A stretch of DNA of 64,000 nt, taken from NCBI RefSeq assembly GCF_000375525.1, contig NZ_AQXC01000005.1:83788-147787 (forward strand), given 5' to 3'. Source of the stretch: Corynebacterium propinquum DSM 44285. GTDB taxonomy: Bacteria > Actinomycetota > Actinomycetes > Mycobacteriales > Mycobacteriaceae. The notes under the pieces were generated by a model. That model worked only from the letters and a program-made list of their open reading frames with translations, was not told the origin of the DNA and did no database searches. The translations under genes were made by a program, and so were the position numbers. Below, in pieces: positions 26,189-33,942 of the stretch (position 1 is the stretch's first letter; the number at the start of each line of letters is the position of its first letter).

Positions 26189-27709
26189 TTATTTGTTGCG
26201 GGAACGCTGCCACATCACAACATAAATACCGATGCCCAATGCAAAGGCGAATACGCCCAAGCCGAGGATCAAGCCGGAGAAGAAACTCATCGACGACGAG
26301 GTCGGCTTGTAGTTCGCGCTCGTGGCACCACGCTGTGCGGCACCATCTGCGCTGGCGAATGCATTGCCCTGACCATCGACGGCTTCCAGGTTTTCTCCGT
26401 CAGCGCCTTCCAGCGGAGCTGCTTCCAATCCCGGGGCCGAACCTGTGCCCGAACCACCGCCTGGTGCGGGAGCTGGAGCCGGTGCTGGCGCAGGTGCTTT
26501 AGCGGGCACTAGCGATCCGCTGGCTCCACCACCGCTTGGTGCTGGTGCTGGTGCTGCCCCGCCGCTTTTCGGTGCGACAGGAGCGGGCTTCGGGCCTCCA
26601 CCAGCCGGAGCAGGCTTGTTGGTATCCGAGTTTCCACCACCAGGCTGGCCCGGTTTCGCAGGCGCTGGCTTATTACCGGAATTGGACGCACCCGGTGCAC
26701 CCGGCGCGCCTGGTTTTCCTGCAGCATTTGGCTTAGCCGCGTTCTTATCGTCTTTCTTGGTGAATGGAGATACCAATTTGCGGACGGAATTTTCAATACC
26801 GGAGATCGCCTTTTCCGTTTGCGTGATTTCCTTTTCCATCGCGGTCAGGTGATCACCGAAGGTTTTAGGCTTATTGTTATTGCCCTTGCTCTTCGAACCA
26901 GAATTAGCGCCGGTCCTCGTTGATCCGCGATCAGCGCAGTCGTAGTCGCCAACCAGGAACATGATGTCCAAGGTCTGAGTTCCGCCGCGTGGCAGCCCGA
27001 ATTCAAAGCCCACCTCGTACACACCGGCTTTTTCAAACACGAATCCGGTGTGCACGTGCGTGTTATATGGGATAGGCCACGCATCATTGGAATCTTCTGA
27101 ATCCAGCACAATTTTGTTGTTGCCGAAATCTTCCGGAAGCCAACCAATCATCCGGCCAGGGCCCTGCTTCAGGTTCAGGTTCATCGACACTGACTCCCCT
27201 TCCACCAGGTGGTCGCCCAGATACATCGTGGAAAAACCAAGCCACGGAACGTTGGGCAATTGCGTTTGCGGCAGATACCATCCTTCGTCGGGCAGCCCCT
27301 CGATTCCCAACTTCCCAAGCTTCACGTGCTGGTCATTGGAGACCTCAACTACGCTGCGCCCAGACCCATAAGACAGGGATTCACCAGAAGAATCATCGAT
27401 CAGTGCGGGTTCTAATCCGTTCTCCGAAAGAACCGTCATGTCCTGGTGGCCGTGCGTAATCTTATGATCTGGGGTCCACCCCTCGGATGCAGTGCAGATT
27501 TCGTGGATTTGGGCGCTTGCCGACGGCGCGAGCACGCCTGCCCCCAGGCCAGCCGTCGCCAAGCCCAACGACAGACCCAGACTCACAGCGGTTTTCGAGA
27601 AACGGCGTGGGCTGAGTGGGCTAAGTGGGCTAAGTGAGCTAAGCGACCTGCGCACACCGTGCAGGCTGCGCACACGACCATGGCGGTGCGAGTGGTTCGT
27701 GGATTTCAT
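26189..27709 (-). CDS. Surface protein with choice-of-anchor M (TIGR03769-type) domain
   Basis: 506 aa from ATG 27709 (GGGAGGAAC directly ahead; the longer frame from 27721 is less likely). A long basic n-region precedes a signal peptide ending near ASAQ (residue ~66). One actinobacterial surface-anchored repeat domain spans about 75-270, with the conserved ends HGHQDMTVLSE and THVHTGFVFEKAGVYEVGFE. A coiled-coil-like segment (FGDHLTAMEKEITQTEKAI) and a long Pro/Ala/Gly-rich wall linker follow, then a transmembrane helix and the basic tail WQRSRNK. There is no LPXTG. It is the last gene of the ABC transporter operon, the position of the anchored wall component in these loci. It probably captures or relays a metal or heme-like ligand (inference). 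Confidence 0.85.
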   Translation of the reverse strand: MKSTNHSHRHGRVRSLHGVRRSLSSLSPLSPLSPRRFSKTAVSLGLSLGLATAGLGAGVLAPSASAQIHEICTASEGWTPDHKITHGHQDMTVLSENGLEPALIDDSSGESLSYGSGRSVVEVSNDQHVKLGKLGIEGLPDEGWYLPQTQLPNVPWLGFSTMYLGDHLVEGESVSMNLNLKQGPGRMIGWLPEDFGNNKIVLDSEDSNDAWPIPYNTHVHTGFVFEKAGVYEVGFEFGLPRGGTQTLDIMFLVGDYDCADRGSTRTGANSGSKSKGNNNKPKTFGDHLTAMEKEITQTEKAISGIENSVRKLVSPFTKKDDKNAAKPNAAGKPGAPGAPGASNSGNKPAPAKPGQPGGGNSDTNKPAPAGGGPKPAPVAPKSGGAAPAPAPSGGGASGSLVPAKAPAPAPAPAPAPGGGSGTGSAPGLEAAPLEGADGENLEAVDGQGNAFASADGAAQRGATSANYKPTSSSMSFFSGLILGLGVFAFALGIGIYVVMWQRSRNK

Positions 27710-27800
27710 GGTTCCTCCCAAAAGAAACGTGACCAGGTAGTTGCTGGTTTTCGTGGCGATAAATTGTGCGGTATGAAGTTTGTCTGAGATTGATCGGGCT

Positions 27801-28700
27801 TTATGTGGTTTCGGCGGCTGGCTGTCTGCTCGCCCGCGCGGCCCTGGTGGTCTGCAGAGTTCTGATCGACGGCATCAGCGCCCAGACCACCAGGAACCAG
27901 ACCGAGAGCAACAACACGATGCTGGCGCCCGCCGGAAGATCAAATGCCCAGGCGATATACAACCCGAAGAAGCTCCCCAACGCGCCGAAGGTCGCGGAAA
28001 GCACCATCATCGTCGTCAAGTTTGAGGTAATCAGGCGGGCGGTGGCCGGTGGTGCAATCAGCAGGGCGAGCACCAAAATATTGCCGACGGTGCCCACCGA
28101 GATCACCACGGCTGCGGTGACAGCCAGGTACAGCACGATGTCCATCAGCAACACCGGGATGTTCATCGCGCGGGCGGTTTCGCGGTCCAGGCACGTGACG
28201 TTGAGCTGGGGGCCGATGACGACGATCGTCGCCAAGACCAGCACGGACACAGCCAAGGCCAACCACACATCCGTGCTGGAGACGCCGGTGAGCGATCCGA
28301 AGAGGAAGCTGCTCAACGAGGCGGTATACCCCTCGGTGCGGGAGATGATCACCATGCCTATCGCGAAGGAAGCAGCGAAAAAGATGCCGATCACGGAATC
28401 TTCCCGGACGTTTTGCCGCTGCGAGAACAACGCGATCAGGATCGCAACCACCGCCCCGGCCACAGCGCCGCCCAACAGAACGGAAACCTGCAGGGCGAAT
28501 GCAATGGTCAGGCCCGGAAATACCGCGTGCGAGACCGCATCACCAATGAAGGCCATGCCGCGCAACACCACATAACAACCGACGACGGCGCAGGTGATCG
28601 CGGCGATCACGGAAATCGCGACCGCGCGCGCCAGGAAATCCAGCTGTGGGTTCGCGAGATCCATCAGGAACTCCGGAAAGGAAATCACAGAATTAGGCAT
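27801..28700 (-). CDS. Metal ABC transporter permease (ZnuB family, anchored-repeat type)
   Basis: 299 aa with eight or nine hydrophobic helices. Start FPEFLMDLANPQLDFLARAVAISVIAAITCAVVGCYVVLRGMAFIGDAVSHAVFPG is typical of the ABC-3 family (ZnuB/TroC), in which GMAFIGDAVSHAVFPG contacts the ATPase. The C-terminus is longer and basic. It forms the membrane channel for the metal bound by the ZnuA-like protein. Its ATG overlaps the stop of the ATPase gene, so the two are coupled. Confidence 0.93.
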   Translation of the reverse strand: MPNSVISFPEFLMDLANPQLDFLARAVAISVIAAITCAVVGCYVVLRGMAFIGDAVSHAVFPGLTIAFALQVSVLLGGAVAGAVVAILIALFSQRQNVREDSVIGIFFAASFAIGMVIISRTEGYTASLSSFLFGSLTGVSSTDVWLALAVSVLVLATIVVIGPQLNVTCLDRETARAMNIPVLLMDIVLYLAVTAAVVISVGTVGNILVLALLIAPPATARLITSNLTTMMVLSATFGALGSFFGLYIAWAFDLPAGASIVLLLSVWFLVVWALMPSIRTLQTTRAARASRQPAAETT

Positions 28701-29428
28701 TAGACACCCACCCCAATCGCAGAGAGCAGTGGCGAGCTCGGGGCGACGGAGAAGGTCTGCGACCAGATCTGCGGATTCGCGCGGATCTCGCCGGCAGGCC
28801 CGTCGGCCACAATCCCCTTGTTAAACAACACCACGCGATGACAGGTATGCACCGCTTCAGCCAAGTTATGGCTGGACATGACGATGCTCGTGCCCTGCCC
28901 ACTCAACTGCTCAAACAACTCCAACAGGCCCTCCGTATTCGGCGCATCCAGTCCGGTAAACGGCTCATCCAAAAACAACACCTCCGGCTGAGTAGCCAAA
29001 GCGCGCGCCAACAACACACGCTGACGCTGCCCACCCGAAAGCTCCGCGATGGGCCGGTCCGCGAGATCCGCCAGATTCGTCAACTGCAGCGCGGCATCGA
29101 CGGCCTGGTGATCGTGCCGACGCGGACGCCGGAACCACCCGATGATTCCAGTCCGGCCAGACAGCACCGTCTTGCGCACGCTCCAGGGAAACTCCCAGGC
29201 GACATCGTGGCGTTGCGGCACATAACCAATCGAGGCATCCACGGTGATCGCGCCACTTTTCACCGGCACCAACCCGAGGATCGAACGCATAAACGTCGTC
29301 TTGCCCGCACCATTGGGGCCAAGCAGTCCAATGAACTCACCGTGGCCGATCTCTATGCAGGCATCGGTGATCACCTTCCGCCCGCCCAGGAAAACCTGCA
29401 GCTTATCGACGGTAATCAGCGGTTGCAT
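28700..29428 (-). CDS. Metal ABC transporter ATPase (ZnuC family, anchored-repeat type)
   Basis: 242 aa. Walker A GPNGAGKT (37-44), Q-loop PQRHDVAWEFPWSV, signature LSGGQRQRVLLARAL and Walker B VLFLDEPFTGLD are all intact, with the switch His in SSHNLAE. The family is that of Mn/Zn ABC-3 ATPases. It starts just after the stop of the 305-aa surface protein and overlaps the permease start. Confidence 0.94.
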   Translation of the reverse strand: MQPLITVDKLQVFLGGRKVITDACIEIGHGEFIGLLGPNGAGKTTFMRSILGLVPVKSGAITVDASIGYVPQRHDVAWEFPWSVRKTVLSGRTGIIGWFRRPRRHDHQAVDAALQLTNLADLADRPIAELSGGQRQRVLLARALATQPEVLFLDEPFTGLDAPNTEGLLELFEQLSGQGTSIVMSSHNLAEAVHTCHRVVLFNKGIVADGPAGEIRANPQIWSQTFSVAPSSPLLSAIGVGV

Positions 29429-29430
29429 GC

Positions 29431-30348
29431 TTATTTCTTCTTTCCGCGGCTAGCCACGCCGACGCCGACCAACACGACGACAAGCACTATTCCGCCGACC
29501 AGCAACCAAGACACCTGGAACCCAGACGAGCCCGTCGAGGCATTGTCCCAGTCAAAAACGGCGTTATGGGCTTCGGCGGGGTCAGTGCCCTCGCCTACCG
29601 CGAAAGTTACTGCCTCCCGCGCGGAAAGTTCCTGCCCGTCATGGGTGGTGGCAGAAATCTGCAAGCCCACCTGGTGCACGCCCGGATCCGTAAACGTCCA
29701 GTTCGCGTGGGTGTGGGTGTGCAGCTCGACGAAGAAGTCATCATCCTTGCCTTCTGCCGTCGACCACAGCACGTCCGGGGCTTCGAAGCCGCCGTTTTGT
29801 AGGAACAGCGCGAACTCACCTGGGCCGCTATGGCCGACAAAGTCCATGTTCACACCGTTTTGTACGTTCTCTGTCAACGCTGGTGCTTGGGTGTTCCAAC
29901 CCAGCCACGGAACGTCGACGATTTCCGTCTGCGGCACCACGTAGGCCGGCTCATTCGCGCCAGCGCCCACGAAAGAGAAGTCATCGTTGTCCGGTAGTGT
30001 TTGCACCGAGTTTTCCCGCAGCTGGAACACCATATCGTCCAGATGGCGCCACACTGGCGGCTGGCTGCGGTCATCGCGGGCCAAGATCTGGAGTTCCCCG
30101 TCGATTACCATCGCACCAATATCAATGTGTCCGGCTTCGACGACCACCTTCTCGCCTTCCGGGGCGATCGCTTCATCGCCGGTAACCACCTGGGATAGGT
30201 CGCTTCCCTGCGCGGTCGCAGCTGGCTGTGCTGCCGGGAAAAATCCTGCGCTCAACCCAGTTGCAGCCGCTAGTGCCAGGCCTGCGGCGCGGGTGCGCAG
30301 GGTGGTTGTGCGAGGTGTGGTTGTGCGAGGTGTGTTGTGAGTATTCAT
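29431..30348 (-). CDS. Small surface protein with one choice-of-anchor M domain
   Basis: 305 aa with AAGGAACT ahead of the ATG. The signal peptide ends near ATAQ (~47). One repeat domain runs from VVVEAGHIDIGAMVIDGELQ (~70) to HTHTHANWTFTDPGVHQVGLQ (~215-235), followed by a beta-rich end, a short linker, one transmembrane helix and the tail SRGKKK. His-rich HTHTHANW near the domain end is shared by all members of the locus and could bind metal. It probably sits in the membrane close to the transporter. Confidence 0.87.
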   Translation of the reverse strand: MNTHNTPRTTTPRTTTLRTRAAGLALAAATGLSAGFFPAAQPAATAQGSDLSQVVTGDEAIAPEGEKVVVEAGHIDIGAMVIDGELQILARDDRSQPPVWRHLDDMVFQLRENSVQTLPDNDDFSFVGAGANEPAYVVPQTEIVDVPWLGWNTQAPALTENVQNGVNMDFVGHSGPGEFALFLQNGGFEAPDVLWSTAEGKDDDFFVELHTHTHANWTFTDPGVHQVGLQISATTHDGQELSAREAVTFAVGEGTDPAEAHNAVFDWDNASTGSSGFQVSWLLVGGIVLVVVLVGVGVASRGKKK

Positions 30349-30431
30349 GGGAGTTCCTTTTCGTTATTTCTGTGGTTATTTCTGCAGTCATCGCAGTGTT
30401 GCCCCGGCGCGGCCGCACCGGATCTGCAGAC

Positions 30432-32006
30432 TTAGGGGCTTAAACATCGGTTGATCTCATTCGCATTAAACCGCATCAGATCCAGGTACGTCGGCACGTG
30501 TTCGTCCAGGCTGTCGCCGTAAATCGTGCACACCTCTGCCCCGGCCCGGCGCGCGGTTTCTTCCAACGTGGAGGTGGAAGCAGCAGCATTCGGTTCGACG
30601 AACACCGCCGGGATATCCAGGTTTTCCAAGGTGCGCTGCAGTGCGATCACATCGCGCGGGGATGGCTCGATCGAGGCATTCGGGGTAACAAAACCGGCGA
30701 TATTAATCCCGTATCCCTGCTCCAAATAGGTGTAGCCGTGGTGGGTGGTGACCAAGTGTCGGCGGTGTTCCGGAATCGCGTCGTACGCAGCGTGCAGTTC
30801 GTCGTCGACAAGCTGTACCTGCTGGTTATATTCGGCGGCGCGCTGCTGGTAGCGGTGGCCATTGGACGGGTCGGCTTTGGCCATCTGCTCGGCAATGACC
30901 TCCACGTACGCCCGCGCATTGCGGGTGTTGTGCCACAGGTGCGGGTCGATCTCCCCGTGCAAGTGCTTGCCCAACACCGCTTGCGGCAACAGATAGGTCT
31001 CCTGGCCGGGGCGCCCCAAAAAGCGGTAGGCCGGGTCCGGTGGGATGGGCTGCAGGGTCGACGACGGGATCGCGAGCACGGTGGTATTTGGGTCGAAGCT
31101 CGCGTCGTGGTCGCGCAGCGCGATGGTGCCGTCGGCAAGATCTGCGGTGATATCCACGTGGCCGGAGTCGATGACGTGCGCGCCTTCCTCTGGGTTCACG
31201 CCGACGGCGACGGTGATGGTTTGTTCCTCGGTGGCCTCTTCGCCCGGCTGTCCGGCAGCGGCGAAGGTGAGCTTATAGATGCCAGGTTCGCTAAACGCCC
31301 AGGACACGTGCGTGTGGGCGTTGGCAGGCAAATCAATGCCGGAATCAGACGGGAAAATGGGTTCCGGGGTGCCGAAGGTGGAAACGATATACGCCGAGAC
31401 ATCACCCGGGCCTTGGGCATCAGTCATGGTGAACTTCACCGAGTTCGCCTCCTGCGCCCCTTGCACGCGCAAGCCCAGCCACACGGCATCAAGAGCGATA
31501 TTTTCCACCAACGGGATCAGCTCTGCCCCATACGATGGCGCAAGATCTGCGACGTCGACGACTTCCCCCGCGGTGGATTCGCGCAAAGTTTCGGCCAGCG
31601 CTGGTGGTTCCAGCAACAAACCGTTGGCGAAGGCCAGGTCGGCATAGGCGACTTCGCGAACCGTGCGCAGGCTGGGTTCGAAATCGTGCGGGTCCTTGCC
31701 GGGTGGGATGAGCGTGGTGACCTGCGCGTCGTCCCCAGCAACCTGGGAGACTAGATCCGCCAGGATCGGCGTGGTGGCCACGACCCGCAGCCTCGGTTCG
31801 GCATTGCCAGCTGCCTGGGTGTGGCTTCCGTGCGCCTGGCTTCCCTGTCCTTGGGCGCTTGCCGACGCACCACTGAACGCATATGCTCCCCCGGCCGTCG
31901 CTGTCAGCACCAACGCTGCTACCAGGCCGTAGCCCAGTTTTCGGGCGCCAGACCACTGCGCAATGCCTGTGCGCTGCGCGAATGTGGTTTCGCGGCGGTG
32001 TTTCAT
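30432..32006 (-). CDS. ZnuA-like metal-binding protein with inserted surface-repeat domain
   Basis: 524 aa from ATG 32006 (GAAAG ahead; TTG 32012 is an alternative). Signal/anchor segment GYGLVAALVLTATAGGAYAF at about 25-44; no lipobox. Residues ~75-180 are the first lobe of a ZnuA/TroA protein (VVATTPILADLVSQVAG, GKDPHDFEPS with a ligand His). Residues ~185-320 are an inserted choice-of-anchor M domain (NAHTHVSWAFSEPGIYKLTF, GHVDITADL). The second lobe resumes at HGEIDPHLWHN, VTTHHGYTYLEQ and VEPNAAASTSTLEETARRAG, giving the other ligand His residues and a final Asp in GDSLDEH. It binds the metal for the permease. The inserted domain is the hallmark of anchored-repeat ABC transporters (TIGR03772 type). 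Confidence 0.88.
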   Translation of the reverse strand: MKHRRETTFAQRTGIAQWSGARKLGYGLVAALVLTATAGGAYAFSGASASAQGQGSQAHGSHTQAAGNAEPRLRVVATTPILADLVSQVAGDDAQVTTLIPPGKDPHDFEPSLRTVREVAYADLAFANGLLLEPPALAETLRESTAGEVVDVADLAPSYGAELIPLVENIALDAVWLGLRVQGAQEANSVKFTMTDAQGPGDVSAYIVSTFGTPEPIFPSDSGIDLPANAHTHVSWAFSEPGIYKLTFAAAGQPGEEATEEQTITVAVGVNPEEGAHVIDSGHVDITADLADGTIALRDHDASFDPNTTVLAIPSSTLQPIPPDPAYRFLGRPGQETYLLPQAVLGKHLHGEIDPHLWHNTRNARAYVEVIAEQMAKADPSNGHRYQQRAAEYNQQVQLVDDELHAAYDAIPEHRRHLVTTHHGYTYLEQGYGINIAGFVTPNASIEPSPRDVIALQRTLENLDIPAVFVEPNAAASTSTLEETARRAGAEVCTIYGDSLDEHVPTYLDLMRFNANEINRCLSP

Positions 32007-32037
32007 ACTCAATCTTTCTGCACGTTCGTCTGTGGTT

Positions 32038-33897
32038 TTATACCTGCGGGATCATTGCGGTCTGCGGCGGTTGTGGCGGCTGGGGTGGTTGCGTGCCGGT
32101 CGTCGCCGTTTGCGCTTTCGGATCGCCATCTGCGCCATCTGCGCTTTCTGGGCTTGCGTCGTCGCCCTCAGCTTTCGATTTCTTTATTGCGAAATGCGCA
32201 GCTGCCACGCCCAGGAACAGCAGGCCAAGGCCCAGCACGATGGCCGCGATATTGAACAGCTTGGAGTCTTGCCCGGCCAACGTGGAAGAAAAACCATTGC
32301 CCAGCGGGGTGCCGTCGGCAGCCAACCCTTGGGCCGCGAGTTGTTCTTCACTTAAGCCCTCGGTGGCGGCTAGGTCCGCGTCGGCACCACCACCAGCGCT
32401 ACCTGCTGCCCCACCACCGGCGATGCCGGCACCAGCGCATTCGCCACCATCGGGGTTGACTACCGCACCCAAGTCGAAGTGGCCGTCGCTAAAGGCACCA
32501 CCCGGGTTGCTGCCACCGACGACGAAGTTCAGCGTGGCGTTGCCGGAAACTTTCTTGCCGTTGTTGAGCTGCGCGGACTGGGTGATGTTCACCTGATAGC
32601 GGCCCGGCGCGCCGAAGACCCAGTTTGGGTGCACGTGGGTGTTTCGTGGGATGGCTTTGCTGCCCTGGTATCCGCCACCTGCAGCGCGGAACCATTCTTC
32701 ACCCACGATCTGGCCCAGTTGGCCTTGCGAGTACACGGTCATTGGGCCTGGTCCGCTAAAGCCGGTGATGTCCCAGCGCACGGCAGATGCCAGGTGCTCG
32801 TGCATTGATTGGTGCTGCGTATTAGCGCCTAGCCACGGCACGCCTGCGACCTGCGTGGCGCCGATCATCCAGGCTTTTCCTTCCGGCACGGTGCCGACGG
32901 TGCTCGGCAGGTTCACCTCGGCATTCGACGATAGGTAGAACGTCGCCCCTTGTGCTGGGCGCCATTGCGGCGGGCTGGTGGTGTCGTCTTTGATTTGTGG
33001 CTGCAGACCTGGGGTGCATTGTGCGTTGCCGCCGCCGGAAGTGCTTGCCGACGCCGAACCGCCGGAAGCACCGGCTGGTGGAGCGGATTTCGGTGCTGGG
33101 CCCACATGCGCGCCACCGGCGCGTGGCCCTGGGGCTGCTCCCCCGCCACCCTGTGGTGCTGGGGCGCCAGGTTGGTTGCCTGCGTGGCCGCCGTGTCCAC
33201 CGGCTTGTCCTCCACCGTGGCCGCCTGGTGCTGCAGGTGCTGGTGCATCCCCGGCTTCGCCGCCGACCTGCCAGGTGTAGGTCACCGCGTTACTGGATTG
33301 TCCGTTGGCGCTGGCATACACCGTCATCTGGTAGGTGCCCGGGTGGGTAAATGCCCAGTTGATGTGCTTGTGTGCGGGGTATGGCTGGTTGATGACCGAG
33401 CCGGTGCGCAGGTTGTAGGAGCCATCGTTGGTGACGGATTTGATGCCCCCGAAGCCTTCGGTTTCGAAGATGTAGACCTCGCCCGGGCCGGAGACGTCTT
33501 GGAAATTGAAGTCCACGGCTTGGTATCCGTCGGCAGCAATCGGTTGGGTGTCCCAGCCCGGCCAGATGACGTCGTGGTTTTGTGATTGGGGCAGGAAGTA
33601 CGTCGCTTGGCCAATGCCATCGACGCCTGCTGTAGCTTCTGACCAGGCGGCGTCACTGACGTGCAGGACGACGTCGTCGCCAGGTCGTTGTACTCCGCCG
33701 CCGGTGATGTCTTCTTTCATCGACAGCGACAGTTCTCCGCCGTGTGAGGTGACGTAGAAAACGTCGACGTGTCCACGGTCGAAGGTTTGGGCTAGCGCGG
33801 TGGGGGCGAATGCGGCTACCCAGCACAGCACCAAGGCTGTCAGCAGCGCGGAGTATGTGCGTGCTGGCCGTGGCGACACAGTGTGCAATGCGGTCAT
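32038..33897 (-). CDS. Surface protein with two choice-of-anchor M domains
   Basis: 619 aa. The signal peptide ends at ALAQ (~37). Domain 1 spans ~38-235 (DRGHVDVFYVTSHGGELSLS ... AHKHINWAFTHPGTYQMTVY). A Gly/Pro/His-rich linker with HGGGQAGGHGGHAG follows (~240-320), a possible metal-chelating stretch. Domain 2 is ~325-490 (NTHVHPNWVFGAPGRYQVNI, ending GHFDLGAVVNPDGG). Then come a transmembrane helix (~545-568) and, unusually for this locus, an intracellular tail of about 50 residues rich in Asp, Ala and PPQPPQPPQ. It is 25 bases upstream of the ZnuA-like gene. Confidence 0.87.
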   Translation of the reverse strand: MTALHTVSPRPARTYSALLTALVLCWVAAFAPTALAQTFDRGHVDVFYVTSHGGELSLSMKEDITGGGVQRPGDDVVLHVSDAAWSEATAGVDGIGQATYFLPQSQNHDVIWPGWDTQPIAADGYQAVDFNFQDVSGPGEVYIFETEGFGGIKSVTNDGSYNLRTGSVINQPYPAHKHINWAFTHPGTYQMTVYASANGQSSNAVTYTWQVGGEAGDAPAPAAPGGHGGGQAGGHGGHAGNQPGAPAPQGGGGAAPGPRAGGAHVGPAPKSAPPAGASGGSASASTSGGGNAQCTPGLQPQIKDDTTSPPQWRPAQGATFYLSSNAEVNLPSTVGTVPEGKAWMIGATQVAGVPWLGANTQHQSMHEHLASAVRWDITGFSGPGPMTVYSQGQLGQIVGEEWFRAAGGGYQGSKAIPRNTHVHPNWVFGAPGRYQVNITQSAQLNNGKKVSGNATLNFVVGGSNPGGAFSDGHFDLGAVVNPDGGECAGAGIAGGGAAGSAGGGADADLAATEGLSEEQLAAQGLAADGTPLGNGFSSTLAGQDSKLFNIAAIVLGLGLLFLGVAAAHFAIKKSKAEGDDASPESADGADGDPKAQTATTGTQPPQPPQPPQTAMIPQV

Positions 33898-33942
33898 GTG
33901 CGGTTACTTTCCGGGGAGATGGAATCTGGGGGGGTGGTGGGT

